Positions 1 to 9,029 of a stretch of DNA of 64,000 bases are shown piece after piece (position 1 is the first letter of the stretch; each line of letters begins with the position of its first letter). The notes under the pieces are model-generated. The model searched no databases and was not told the DNA's origin. It worked only from the letters and a program-made list of their open reading frames with translations. The translations under genes were made by a program, and so were the position numbers. The DNA is from Massilia sp. Leaf139 (GTDB lineage Bacteria; Pseudomonadota; Gammaproteobacteria; Burkholderiales; Burkholderiaceae_D), in the NCBI RefSeq assembly GCF_001424165.1, contig NZ_LMOJ01000001.1, positions 27,194 to 91,193 on the forward strand, written 5' to 3'.

Positions 1-30
1 ACCAGCCTGCGAGCCGCCGCGGCGCGACGG

Positions 31-774
31 CTATTCGTACAAGGTTCCCACCCCCAGCGGCCGCGACTGCGCCACCACCGTCCCCGCCGCCGGCCAGTCA
101 GCAAACCGGTACAGCGCCACCTGGTACAAGCCCATCGTCGCGTTCTCGAACGGCTGCCCCGAGGCGATGGGCAGCGCCCGTTCGGCGCCGGCCGCGTCGC
201 GGTGCACGATGCGCGGCGCCGGATCGCCCAGGCGGTAAATGAATTTCACCCCGGCGCAGCGCTTGCCCAGCAGGCGCCAGCGGTAGCCCGAGACCCGCTG
301 CGCATCCAGCAGCTGCTCGCAGGCCGCGCGCAGGTCGGCGCCGGCGTACACGCCGTCGGGCCGCTCGCGGATCGAATAGCGGCCGTTGAACTGGTAGTGC
401 CCTTTGTGGCGGTTCAGGCGCAGCACCGCGTCCTCCTCGAAGGCCTGTTTGATCAGCGGCAGTTCGGCGCGGCCGAGCGGGTCGACCGGGATCTCGGCCG
501 CGGTGGTGGTGCCGCGCAGCTGGATGTGCAGGCCCTCCATCGGCAGATCCGGCTGCAAGGGACGGATCTGCATGTGGGCCTGGATCAGCGGCCGCGTGCG
601 CGTATAGGCCTCGAAAAAATGGGCCGCCTTCCAGGCGCGCCGGTAGCTGTGCCATTCGGAGTCGCGCGCGGTACTCACGTAGACCCTGGCCGGGGTGGGT
701 TCAGGTTCGGGTTCCGTTCCGTTGGCCGGCAGGGCCAGTGCCAGCAGGGCGCCGGCGAACATCGCTGTCTTCAT
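31..774 (-). CDS. Hypothetical secreted protein
   Basis: A 247-residue protein that I cannot assign to a family. Its first ~20 residues (MKTAMFAGALLALALPANG) form a typical Sec signal peptide, so the mature protein is probably periplasmic. A Glu-Pro repeat follows (residues ~21-27). The rest is soluble and mixed alpha/beta with no membrane segment and no catalytic motif I recognise; two cysteines near residues 150 and 172 could form a disulfide. It is transcribed away from the sensor kinase gene across a 153-bp divergent spacer. Codon use matches the neighbours. The reading frame and signal peptide are seen; the location is inferred. Confidence 0.7.
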   Translation of the reverse strand: MKTAMFAGALLALALPANGTEPEPEPTPARVYVSTARDSEWHSYRRAWKAAHFFEAYTRTRPLIQAHMQIRPLQPDLPMEGLHIQLRGTTTAAEIPVDPLGRAELPLIKQAFEEDAVLRLNRHKGHYQFNGRYSIRERPDGVYAGADLRAACEQLLDAQRVSGYRWRLLGKRCAGVKFIYRLGDPAPRIVHRDAAGAERALPIASGQPFENATMGLYQVALYRFADWPAAGTVVAQSRPLGVGTLYE

Positions 775-927
775 TCGTTTCCATGGTGGTGCGGGGCGGT
801 GCGGGCGATTCTAGGGTGCATGCGGATGCCCCACCCGTGCCGGAAGTCATGCCTCCTCTAGCGTAGGCTGTTCCACATCGCATGCCTCGCGTAGAATTGC
901 CGGTCGGACTTATCATAACAGCAAGCA

Positions 928-2205
928 ATGCACGCCAACCAATTCCACAGCAGGCCGCCCCCAGTCCGACGCTATGCCGCCGCCGCCTTGGCGACCGGCC
1001 TGGTGTTCGCCACCTCGGAGCTGGCCTCGCGCTGGCTGCGCGGCCCGGGCGGCGACAACCTGCACAATCCGGCCGGCATGATGGCGAGCGCGGTGGCGGC
1101 GCTGTTCACGCCGGCGCCGTCGCTGGTGCGGGCCGGTTCCGAGCGCGCCGAGCTGGCCCACCTGCTGTTCGTCGGCGCCCAGGGCTTGCTGGTCGTGTTG
1201 TTCCTCGCGCTGCTGGTACGCACCGTCTTCCATCCGGGCCGCACACCGGCGACGAGCGCGCTGCCGCTCGCCGCCCAGCTGGGCATCGGGGTGGCGCTCG
1301 ACTCGCTCGTCTTCAGCCTGCTCGCCACGGTGCAGATCGCGGCCCTGCTTCCGCTGGCGCGCGGCCTGCGCTGGCTCCTGCTGCAGTTCGCGCTGGGCGT
1401 GGCGCTCGACGTGTTCCTGCTGCTGCAGATGTCCCACGCGGTGGGCGACGCCAGGCTGCAGACGCACCTGGCGGTGCTGACCTTCGAGCGCTGCCTGCTG
1501 CCGCTGGCTTTTGCGCTGGTCTGGCTGGTGCGCAAGGAGCACGCGGCGCGCCTGCGTCTGGCGCAGGCCCACGCCCAACTGCAGGCGACCCAGATGCTGC
1601 TCGGCGAGACCGTGCGCGCCTCCGAACGCATGCGCATCGCGCGCGACCTGCATGATTCGATCGGCCACCACCTCACCGCGCTCAACCTGCACCTCGACCT
1701 GGCGCTGCGCCAGGCCGCGGACGCGCCGCCTTCGCTGCACACCTCGCGCGAGCTGGCCCAGGGCCTGCTGGCCGAGGTGCGCGGCGTCGTCGGCGGCGCA
1801 CGCCAGGAACGTGGCATCGACGTCGAGGCGGCTCTGCGCCTGCTGTGCGCCGGCATTCCGTCGCCCGTCATCGCGCTGCGCATCGGCGACCACATGAGCG
1901 ACTGTTCGGCGGCGACGGCGCACGTCCTGTTCCGCTGCGTGCAGGAAGCGGTGACGAACGCGGTGCGTCATGCGAACGCGGCGCGCTTGAGCATCGACCT
2001 CGAACGCGATGGCGAACGAATCACCGCGCGCATCGCCGACGACGGCCAGGGCAGTACGCGGCCCGAGGGCAACGGCCTGCGCGGCATGCGCGAACGCGTG
2101 GCGGAACTGGGCGGTACGCTGGACGCCGGCAACGCGCCAGGACGGGGCTTCCGCCTGGCGCTTTCGTTGCCGCTTTCGCTGCCGCTGGCAGAGGTAGCGG
2201 CATGA
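928..2205 (+). CDS. NarL/DesK-type sensor histidine kinase
   Basis: Membrane sensor kinase of the HisKA_3 class (425 aa). The N-terminal ~200 residues hold about five or six hydrophobic segments with no recognisable extracytoplasmic domain, as in DesK/LiaS-like kinases. A short coiled region leads to the dimerisation/phosphoacceptor motif ARDLHDSIGHH with the phosphorylated His at about residue 242. The HATPase_c domain follows, with its N box (EAVTNAVRHANA) and a G box (GNGLRGMRERV). It lies 13 bp before its response regulator gene. The signal is unknown; the co-transcribed outer-membrane gene downstream suggests an envelope role (inference). Confidence 0.92.
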   Translation: MHANQFHSRPPPVRRYAAAALATGLVFATSELASRWLRGPGGDNLHNPAGMMASAVAALFTPAPSLVRAGSERAELAHLLFVGAQGLLVVLFLALLVRTVFHPGRTPATSALPLAAQLGIGVALDSLVFSLLATVQIAALLPLARGLRWLLLQFALGVALDVFLLLQMSHAVGDARLQTHLAVLTFERCLLPLAFALVWLVRKEHAARLRLAQAHAQLQATQMLLGETVRASERMRIARDLHDSIGHHLTALNLHLDLALRQAADAPPSLHTSRELAQGLLAEVRGVVGGARQERGIDVEAALRLLCAGIPSPVIALRIGDHMSDCSAATAHVLFRCVQEAVTNAVRHANAARLSIDLERDGERITARIADDGQGSTRPEGNGLRGMRERVAELGGTLDAGNAPGRGFRLALSLPLSLPLAEVAA

Positions 2206-2218
2206 TTGGGGTGGAGTC

Positions 2219-2857
2219 ATGATCCGGATAGTGCTGGTGGACGACCAGACCCTGGTGCGCAGCGGTATCCGCGGCCTGCTCGAGCTCACGCCCGACATCC
2301 GTGTGGTGGCCGAAGCGGCCGATGGCGCAGCCGCCCCGGCCGTCATCGCCGCGGCGCAGCCGGACGTGCTGCTGCTCGACGTGCGCATGCCCGAAGTGTC
2401 CGGCATCGAACTGCTGCGCCGCGCCGGGACGGCGCTGCCGCCAACGATCCTGCTGACCACCTTCGACGACGACGAGGCCCTGTTCGAGGGCATGCGCCTG
2501 GGCGCGCGCGGCTTCCTGCTGAAGGACATCTCGCTCGAACGCCTGGCCGAGGGCATCCGCAGCGTCGCCGCCGGCGCCACCCTGTTCCGGCCGGCGCTGA
2601 CCGAGCGCACGCGCGCCTCCTACGAGCGCAGCACGATTGCGGGAGCCGTGCCGGCCGCGGGACAGGTGGCGCTCACCAGCCGCGAAACCGAGATCCTCGC
2701 GCTGATGGCGGCCGGCTTCAACAATGCCGAGATCGCGGCGGCGCTGGGCCCGAGCGAAGGCACGATCAAGAACCACGTGTCGAGCATCCTCGCCAAGCTG
2801 GGCGTGCGCGACCGCGTGCGCGCCGTGCTGCGCGGGCTGGAAACGGGATGCATCTGA
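2219..2857 (+). CDS. NarL/FixJ-family response regulator
   Basis: A 212-residue DNA-binding response regulator and the evident partner of the kinase just upstream. The receiver domain (residues 1-~118) has the acidic pair DD near residue 9, the phosphoacceptor Asp at about 54 in LLLDVRMP, the Thr of the TTF segment and the conserved Lys of LLKD. The C-terminal LuxR-type helix-turn-helix begins at the LTSRETEILALMAAG segment and contains the recognition-helix signature GTIKNHVSSILAKLGV. The stop overlaps the next start as TGATG, so the outer-membrane gene that follows is probably translationally coupled. Confidence 0.93.
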   Translation: MIRIVLVDDQTLVRSGIRGLLELTPDIRVVAEAADGAAAPAVIAAAQPDVLLLDVRMPEVSGIELLRRAGTALPPTILLTTFDDDEALFEGMRLGARGFLLKDISLERLAEGIRSVAAGATLFRPALTERTRASYERSTIAGAVPAAGQVALTSRETEILALMAAGFNNAEIAAALGPSEGTIKNHVSSILAKLGVRDRVRAVLRGLETGCI

Positions 2858-3570
2858 TGGCGCCGCGTCGCCTCGTCGCCGTGCTCGCCTTCCTTAACGC
2901 TGCCGCTGCCGGCGCGTCTCCCTTCATGATGCCCGAAGGGACGCGCGAACTGGCCGTCGGCGCGGTGCTCGGTAGCCGCGAGGAGGACGAGGGCGGCGGC
3001 AAACGCGCGGCCTACCTGATGCCCTATCTCGATGCGCGCTGGAGCAATGGCGTGTTCCTGCAGGGCTTCACGGTCGGCATGCAGCTGTCCGAAGCGCCCG
3101 GCATCGGCTACGGCCCGCTGCTGACGCTGGGGCGTGAGCGCAGCGCCAGGCCAGGACGCGATACGCGCCTGCTGCCCGTGTTCGGCGCCTTCGTGGAATA
3201 TCGGCTGCTGCACAATCTGCAGCTGGGTGTGGACACTTACCGCATGGCGGGCAGCCGCGGCGGCACGACGATGAACCTGCAGCTGGCCACCCACCACAGC
3301 CTGGCGGCGCAGCACACGCTGGTAGTGGGCGCCGGCCTGCGCCTGGCCGACCGGCGTTACCTGCGGGCGCAGCTGGGCGCCGAGCCGGATGCGTCGGGCG
3401 GCGTCAAGGACAGCCACGTCGAAGGACGCTGGGAGTGGGAGCCGAACCCGAAGTACCGGGTCTTCGTCGGGTTCGACGCCAGGCGCCTGCATGGCGCCGC
3501 CGCGCGCGGCGCGTTGGTCGAACGGCGCAACAGCGTCGGTTACTCGCTGATGCTGCTGCGCAGTTACTAG
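2857..3570 (+). CDS. MipA/OmpV-like outer-membrane protein
   Basis: A 237-residue protein with a Sec signal peptide (MAPRRLVAVLAFLNAAAAGA) and alternating polar/hydrophobic strands ending in a C-terminal aromatic residue (...LMLLRSY), as in outer-membrane beta-barrels. The segment with LMPYLDARWSNGVFLQG and the later GYGPLLTLG resembles the MipA/OmpV (MltA-interacting) family, whose members scaffold murein hydrolases or act as minor porins. The start at 2857 overlaps the regulator's stop (TGATG); an ATG at 2848 is also in frame. It is probably the third gene of the two-component operon. The family call is moderate; the barrel call is firmer. Confidence 0.7.
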   Translation: MAPRRLVAVLAFLNAAAAGASPFMMPEGTRELAVGAVLGSREEDEGGGKRAAYLMPYLDARWSNGVFLQGFTVGMQLSEAPGIGYGPLLTLGRERSARPGRDTRLLPVFGAFVEYRLLHNLQLGVDTYRMAGSRGGTTMNLQLATHHSLAAQHTLVVGAGLRLADRRYLRAQLGAEPDASGGVKDSHVEGRWEWEPNPKYRVFVGFDARRLHGAAARGALVERRNSVGYSLMLLRSY

Positions 3571-3580
3571 GAACCGTTTT

Positions 3581-4147
3581 TCAAAAGCTGAACCTGGCGC
3601 CGGCTTCGAGCTTCATCATCCGGTGCAGGGTGTTCGTGGTACGCACGGTGCCGTAGTGGTTGAAGTCGAGCGTCAGCGCCGCGTTCGGCGTGACGTCGTA
3701 GCTGACGCCCGCGCCGAACATCGCGCGCAGCGCATGGTGGCGCTCGGGGCCCTTGCCCGCGTGCTGTTCCTGGAAATGGCGCGCCGCGCCCAGCTTGCCG
3801 GCGACCGACCAGGTGTCGCTGAAGCGGTGCGTTGCGCGCAAGGCCGCGTACACCAGGTTCGACTTGAAGGTGACGTCGTAGGGCGCGCCCGTGTCGGCCC
3901 TGGCGTAGCGCGCGGTCTGGTTGGCGGCCCAGCCGGCTTCCAGCGCGAAGCGGTTGTCGAAGGCGTAGCCGCCGTACAGCTTGCCGAAGCCGACATGGTC
4001 GTCGACCTCGGGCGCGCCGGCCACGCCGGGCGCGCGGTAGTGCAGGGTGCCGCCGGACACCGTGGCGCCCACATAGACTTTCTGGGCCTGGGCGGACGGG
4101 GCGAGCAGGAGGACGGCGAGGGCGGTTAAGAGGAGGGACTTGGACAT
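3581..4147 (-). CDS. Outer-membrane beta-barrel protein (OmpA/OmpW-like)
   Basis: A 188-residue small barrel-type protein. The start was set at 4147 because a good ribosome site (AAGGAAAG) precedes it and a clean signal peptide follows (MSKSLLLTALAVLLLAPSAQAQ); a longer upstream reading frame lacks both. The mature part shows repeated amphipathic strands such as KLYGGYAFDNRFALEAGW and ends in ARFSF, the terminal Phe typical of proteins inserted by the Bam complex. It probably belongs to the OmpA-like transmembrane/opacity group. It is convergent with the preceding gene, with 10 bp between the stops. No specific function can be read. Confidence 0.75.
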   Translation of the reverse strand: MSKSLLLTALAVLLLAPSAQAQKVYVGATVSGGTLHYRAPGVAGAPEVDDHVGFGKLYGGYAFDNRFALEAGWAANQTARYARADTGAPYDVTFKSNLVYAALRATHRFSDTWSVAGKLGAARHFQEQHAGKGPERHHALRAMFGAGVSYDVTPNAALTLDFNHYGTVRTTNTLHRMMKLEAGARFSF

Positions 4148-4247
4148 GGTGCTTTCCTTGGTTGGTGGAGACCAGATTCTAGGAAAGCGCTTCGATGGGC
4201 ACATGTGCCATCGGTCATGCATACGGTGTCGCGCGGTTTCATGTCGT

Positions 4248-4311
4248 GGTTGAACGCGTGGGCGGCGTTCAGGCAGCGTGGAGGCGAACCGTCGGGTGTA
4301 GCCGCCCTACG
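4248..4311. repeat. Palindromic intergenic repeat, copy A
   Basis: The 64 bp carry a left arm GGTTGAACGCGTGGGCGG and a right arm CCGCCCTACG, complementary at the GGGCGG/CCGCCC core. The same arms recur at 32318-32425 and 36104-36342. It sits between a barrel-protein gene and the stop of a long Hsp70 gene. It looks like a REP/BIME-type extragenic palindrome; no transposase is nearby. Confidence 0.6.
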
Positions 4312-4329
4312 TGTTGCTAGCGCGGTCGG

Positions 4330-7164
4330 TCAGCGCAACAGCTTCAAGCCCGGCGGCAGCGCCTCGCCCAGCATGCGCGTCGCGCTGGCCTGATCCAGCT
4401 CCACAACCTCGCGCACCATCGCCGTCCAGGCGGGCGGTGCGCCGATCGAAGCCAGGCGGCGCAACACCTCGGCGCGCACCGGTTCGCCAATGTCGCGCGA
4501 ACGATCGCCCGTCATGCGCGCGATGTGGGTGGCGGCGAAGCCCGCCGGTTCGATCTTCTTCCAGTCCAGCAGCAGGAGCTTGCCCAGCCACTCCTCGGCG
4601 GCTTCGCGCGGCGCCACCTCGTGCGCGCTGGCGTGGAAGGACTGGCGTGCGCCGACCCGGCCCAGCGCCCACAGGTAGCGCGTGTAGGCGGCCAGCGTCT
4701 TCGCGTCGAGCTTGGCGGCGGCGCGCGGGATGGCCTCGATCTGCTCCATCATCCAGTGGCCGATCTCCGCCTTGTAGGCCGCGGGAATGCGTTCGAGCGA
4801 GGCGCCCAGGCGCAGCATGTCGTCCTCGCTGCCGTCGACCAGGGTGATGGGGCGCTTGCCGCGCTCGGAAGCGTCGGCCTGCAGGTTGAAGGCGAAATCG
4901 TCCAGCAGGCGCAGCTGCGCTTCGGTGTCCAGGCCGCCGGCCACGCGCCGCCATAGCGTCCACCATTCGGCGCGCACCTGCGTGTCCTTGTGATACTGCA
5001 CGCCGGTCTCGAACATGGCCCACAACTGCTCGATGCGCCAGCCGTCGAGCGCGTCGCCGAAGCCCGGACGCAGGCAGAAGCCCGCCAGGTTGAACCAGGC
5101 GCGTTCGTGCTCGCTCGAGCGGCGCCGGCCCCTGGCGCGTTCCATCAGCGCGTCGAACAGGCGCCGCAGCAGGGGCGTGGCCCAGGCTTCGCGCCGGCCC
5201 AGCAGGTGTTCCAGGCTGGCGCGCAGCTGGCGCACCTCCTTCGCATCGACGGCTTTCGAGCGGGTGCCGAAGACGCGCTCGATCTTCTCAATCGCGGCCT
5301 CAAACTGCGGCGGCAGCGTCTCGAGTTCCAGTACTTCCTCCTGGCTCTCCGCGTCGCGCAATTCGAAGGCCAGCTGCCAGCGCGCGCCGCCGTCTTCGGC
5401 CACGCAATGCACTTCGAGCGAACCGACTTCGCTCAGCGACGCCGCCAGCTGCACCGCGACTTCGCTGCGCGGCGCAGCGCCGGGCGCGGCGCGCAGCACG
5501 GTGGCGATCGGCGGCAGGCGCACCACATCGTCCGGCGCCAGCTCCACCAGGTCGCCGGGGCGTGGCGCTGCGCCCGCATCGGCCACCGTCGACACCAGGT
5601 GGAAGCGCACCGGCCGTCCCAGGCGCAGCGCGAAGCTGCGCTCGTGCAGGCGCACTTCGACGCCCGCCGCCGTGCCGCGCGGGAGCAGGCAGACGGCGCA
5701 CAGGCCGCCGCTGCCGCGTTCGCCGTCGAGCAGCAGGTAATAGCTGCGCGCGGCGCCGCTTTCGATGGCGGGCGCGGCGCCCTGGCGCGCCAGCGAATAG
5801 GCGACGCCGCCGCGGGCGACGGCGACATCCGGGTCGAGGTTGTGCAGGATGCGCAGCGGCGCACCGCGCCACTGCGCCAGTGTGTCGGCCAGGCGTTCGG
5901 CCAGCGCCTGGCCGCGGAACACGCCGCCGTTCAGGAGCAGGGTGTCCGGCACGGGCAGCGTATCGTCGTCATCAGGCAGCCCGAGCGCTTCGCGCGCCGC
6001 CGCCGCGTGCTGGCGCAGGAAGCCGGCCAGGTGGCGCGTGACGGCCGGATCGCTCGCATACGGCAGGCCGAATTCGACGATGCCGGCGCGCGCGCGGCGG
6101 GCGCTTTCCTGCGTGTCGTTCAGAGGGAAGAAGCCGTCCAGCACGACGCGGCCGATGTCCGCGCGCGTGAGTGCGGCCTTGCGGCTGGCGCCGATCAGGC
6201 GCGCGCCGGCGCCGAGCAGCGTCACCAATACTTGTTCGGGCGCGTCCACGGCGAGGAGCTGTTCCTTGGCCGCGCGGCAGCGTTCCGTCAGCTGGGCCAG
6301 GCGCGCGGCCGACAGGCGTGCGCGCGGCGCATCAGGGCCGTCCTGCTCGGCCATGCGCGCCTCGACCAGGTGCGCCAAGGCCAGATCCATGTTGTCGCCG
6401 CCGAGGATCAGGTGGTTGCCCACGCCGATGCGTGTGAGTTGCGGCGCGCCGTCGACGAGTTCGACCTTGACGAGACTGAAGTCGGTGGTGCCGCCGCCGA
6501 CGTCGGCCACCAGCACCAGTTTGGCATCGGCCAGCTCCTCAGCCAGTGTCGCGCGGTGGCGGTACAGCCAGTCGTAGAGGGCCGCTTGCGGTTCCTCCAG
6601 CAGGCGCAGTTGCGGCAGGCCGGCCAGTGCCGCCGCTTCCAGCGTCAGCGCGCGCGCGCCCTCGTCGAAGGAGGCGGGCACGGTGAGCACCAGCTCCTGC
6701 CGTTCCAGCGGCTGCTGCGGAAAGCGGGTGTTCCAGTTGGCGCGCAGGTGGGCCAGGTAGCTGGCGCTGGCGGCCACCGGCGAGACCTTCGGCACCTCGG
6801 GCTCGGCGCCCCAGGGCAGGATGGCCGCCATGCGGTCGACGCCCGGATGCGAGAGCCAGCTCTTGGCGCTGGCCACCAGCCTCCCCGGCGTCGCCGCGCC
6901 CAGGCTGCGCGCCAGGCGGCCGACGGCAACCCGTTCGACGCCGGCGACGTCAGGCTGCTGCCAGGGCAGCTGCAGCTGACCCGGCCCGAGTTCCTCGGAA
7001 GAGGGGTGATAGCGGTTCGAGGGCAGCAGCGGCGCGCCGGCCACTTCGCCGGGCGCGACCAACTGGTCGATCGAAAACAGCGTGATGTCGGCCGCACCCG
7101 GTGCGGCATAGGCCAGCACCGTGTTCGTGGTGCCGAGATCGATGCTGACCAGGTAAGGCGTCAC
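4330..7164 (-). CDS. Long Hsp70-family protein with C-terminal extension (DUF3731-type)
   Basis: A 944-residue DnaK-related ATPase. The N-terminal actin-like ATPase domain has all three nucleotide signatures: phosphate-1 SIDLGTTNTVLAYA (residues ~7-20), phosphate-2 VADVGGGTTDFSLV (~220) and an adenosine motif LLNGGVFRG (~410). The usual substrate-binding domain is replaced by a long alpha-rich C-terminal region (from ~600) that matches what I remember of the DUF3731 family. It is the last gene of a three-gene leftward operon and overlaps the upstream Hsp70 gene by 4 bp (ATGA). Neither grpE nor dnaJ is nearby. Probably a cytoplasmic accessory chaperone; its clients are unknown. Confidence 0.88.
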   Translation of the reverse strand: MTPYLVSIDLGTTNTVLAYAAPGAADITLFSIDQLVAPGEVAGAPLLPSNRYHPSSEELGPGQLQLPWQQPDVAGVERVAVGRLARSLGAATPGRLVASAKSWLSHPGVDRMAAILPWGAEPEVPKVSPVAASASYLAHLRANWNTRFPQQPLERQELVLTVPASFDEGARALTLEAAALAGLPQLRLLEEPQAALYDWLYRHRATLAEELADAKLVLVADVGGGTTDFSLVKVELVDGAPQLTRIGVGNHLILGGDNMDLALAHLVEARMAEQDGPDAPRARLSAARLAQLTERCRAAKEQLLAVDAPEQVLVTLLGAGARLIGASRKAALTRADIGRVVLDGFFPLNDTQESARRARAGIVEFGLPYASDPAVTRHLAGFLRQHAAAAREALGLPDDDDTLPVPDTLLLNGGVFRGQALAERLADTLAQWRGAPLRILHNLDPDVAVARGGVAYSLARQGAAPAIESGAARSYYLLLDGERGSGGLCAVCLLPRGTAAGVEVRLHERSFALRLGRPVRFHLVSTVADAGAAPRPGDLVELAPDDVVRLPPIATVLRAAPGAAPRSEVAVQLAASLSEVGSLEVHCVAEDGGARWQLAFELRDAESQEEVLELETLPPQFEAAIEKIERVFGTRSKAVDAKEVRQLRASLEHLLGRREAWATPLLRRLFDALMERARGRRRSSEHERAWFNLAGFCLRPGFGDALDGWRIEQLWAMFETGVQYHKDTQVRAEWWTLWRRVAGGLDTEAQLRLLDDFAFNLQADASERGKRPITLVDGSEDDMLRLGASLERIPAAYKAEIGHWMMEQIEAIPRAAAKLDAKTLAAYTRYLWALGRVGARQSFHASAHEVAPREAAEEWLGKLLLLDWKKIEPAGFAATHIARMTGDRSRDIGEPVRAEVLRRLASIGAPPAWTAMVREVVELDQASATRMLGEALPPGLKLLR

Positions 7165-9029
7165 TGTTCTGTCGTCGTGCGAACGTCGAATTCGACTTTC
7201 CAGCGCTGGCCGTCACGCGCCACCGCCGCCAGTTCCAGGGTGCCGGCTTCGGTGGCGAGGGCATGCAGCTTGACCTGCACCACGTCGCCCGGCATGCGTC
7301 CGTCGGCCGGCAGGGTCGCCTGGATCTCGTTCTGTTCCTGCAGCTCGTCCGGGCCCCAGAAGTCGAGCACCTCGCCGATCTGGTCTTGCCGGCGCGTGGT
7401 CGAACCGAAGAAGCGGAAGTGGACGGGCTCGCCCACGACCAGGCCGAATTCCTGGCCCGGCAGTTCGAGTTCGCTGCCTTCTTCCATGCCGAAGGGCGCC
7501 ACGCACAGGGCCTGGATCGGCGGCTCCATGCCGGGAATGGCCGGCATCGACGATTCGACGCCGACGTAGTAGGAACGGGCCGTGCCGCCGCGGATGCGTA
7601 CGCCGCCGCCGCGCCGCGCATAGCTGTAATAGGCTGCGCCGCGCGCGACGGCGAGATCCAGGTCGGCGCCTTCGAGCATGCGCGCCGGTTCGGCCCCTTC
7701 CATGTAGAGCCAGTCGTTGATGGTGTCCATCACGCGCTGGGCGAGGATGCTTGACTTGAACACGCCGCCGTTGAACAGCACCGCGCTCGGATGCAGGAAG
7801 CTGTGTTCGGCCGAGACCCGGCCTTCAAAACCTGCGAGTTCGGCGGTGGCGCCGGCCTGGCGCGCCAGGAAGGCGGCCAGGTGCTTCGTGACGGCGGCAT
7901 CCTGCGCGTAGGGCAGGCCCAGTTGCGTCAGGCCGGCGCGGGCGCGCACGGTCGGGCGGGCCGACGCTTCCACGCGCGGGAAGAAACCGTCGGTAATAAA
8001 TGTGGTGACTTCCTCGCGCGTGAGTTCGGTGCGGATCGAACCGCCGATCAGTTTCGAGCCGCGGCTCGGCACGACGATCGGCCAGGTCGTGGCGTTGGCG
8101 TCGGCCAGCAGGTGTTCCTTGGCGGCGCGGCAGCCGTAGGTCAGGGCGCGCATCTGCCAGGCATCGAGCTGGGTGCCGTTGCTTGCCAGCTTGCGCGCGA
8201 CCAGGTGGGCCAGCGCCAAGTCCATGTTGTCGCCGCCGAGCAGGATGTGGTCGCCCACGGCCACGCGGTGCGGTTCGAGCTTGCCGTCCACTTCCAGGAT
8301 GGCGATCAGCGAGAAGTCGCTGGTGCCGCCGCCGACGTCGACCACCAGCACGATGTCGCCCGCTTTCACTTGCTTGCGCCAGCCGCCGCCGCTGCCCTGG
8401 ATCCAGCTGTACAGGGCCGCCTGCGGTTCTTCCAGCAAGGTGGCCGAGGTATAGCCGGCATTGCGCGCCGCTTCCGCGGTGAGTTCGCGCGCGCCGGGAT
8501 CGAAGGAAGCGGGGATGGTGACGGTGACCTGCTGCTGGTCGAAAGGCGCGTCCGGATGGGCACTGTCCCAGGCGCGGCGCAGGTGCTGCAGATAGCGCGT
8601 CGAGGCCTCCAGCGGCGAGACGCGCGTGACTTCGTCCGGCGCGTCCGACGGCAGGATGGCGGCGCGCCGATCCACGCCCGGATGGCAGAGCCAGCTCTTG
8701 GCCGAGGAGACCAGGCGGATCGGCGTGGTGGCGCCGCGCGAACGCGCCATTTCGCCGGCCACGGCGGTCTCGCCGTCGGTATTCCAGGGCAGCGCCAGTT
8801 CGCCCGGCGCCAGTTCGTCCGGGTGCGGCAGGTAGAGGAAGGAGGGCAGCAGCGGCAAGGCTTCGACCGTGCCCGGTGCGCTCAGCTGCGGGATCGGCAG
8901 CACGCCGTGGGCGGTGGTCTCGCCGTCGCTCGCTTCCAGGTCGACATACGACAGCGCGCTGTGCGTGGTGCCGAGGTCGATGCCGATGGCGTAACGGGAG
9001 TTCACGGGTGCAATCGCAGGCGCGTTCAC
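7161..9029 (-). CDS. Hsp70-family chaperone-like ATPase
   Basis: A 622-residue DnaK homologue close to the usual DnaK length but clearly divergent. Nucleotide-binding signatures are present: GIDLGTTHSALSYVD (residues ~16-30), VVDVGGGTSDFSLI (~228) and LFNGGVFKSSIL (~415). The C-terminal ~130 residues form a beta-rich domain where DnaK has its substrate-binding domain, but the alpha-helical lid is short or absent. It overlaps the longer Hsp70 downstream by 4 bp and the DUF2760 gene upstream by 4 bp, so the three products are probably made at matched levels and may form one complex (inference). Confidence 0.9.
   Translation of the reverse strand: MNAPAIAPVNSRYAIGIDLGTTHSALSYVDLEASDGETTAHGVLPIPQLSAPGTVEALPLLPSFLYLPHPDELAPGELALPWNTDGETAVAGEMARSRGATTPIRLVSSAKSWLCHPGVDRRAAILPSDAPDEVTRVSPLEASTRYLQHLRRAWDSAHPDAPFDQQQVTVTIPASFDPGARELTAEAARNAGYTSATLLEEPQAALYSWIQGSGGGWRKQVKAGDIVLVVDVGGGTSDFSLIAILEVDGKLEPHRVAVGDHILLGGDNMDLALAHLVARKLASNGTQLDAWQMRALTYGCRAAKEHLLADANATTWPIVVPSRGSKLIGGSIRTELTREEVTTFITDGFFPRVEASARPTVRARAGLTQLGLPYAQDAAVTKHLAAFLARQAGATAELAGFEGRVSAEHSFLHPSAVLFNGGVFKSSILAQRVMDTINDWLYMEGAEPARMLEGADLDLAVARGAAYYSYARRGGGVRIRGGTARSYYVGVESSMPAIPGMEPPIQALCVAPFGMEEGSELELPGQEFGLVVGEPVHFRFFGSTTRRQDQIGEVLDFWGPDELQEQNEIQATLPADGRMPGDVVQVKLHALATEAGTLELAAVARDGQRWKVEFDVRTTTEQ

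Noticed and set aside
4990-7569. Long rightward open frame (859 codons) opposite the two Hsp70 genes
   Set aside because: It is the antisense of conserved Hsp70 coding sequence and is rich in Arg/Gln/Ala with no motif; high G+C creates such shadow frames.
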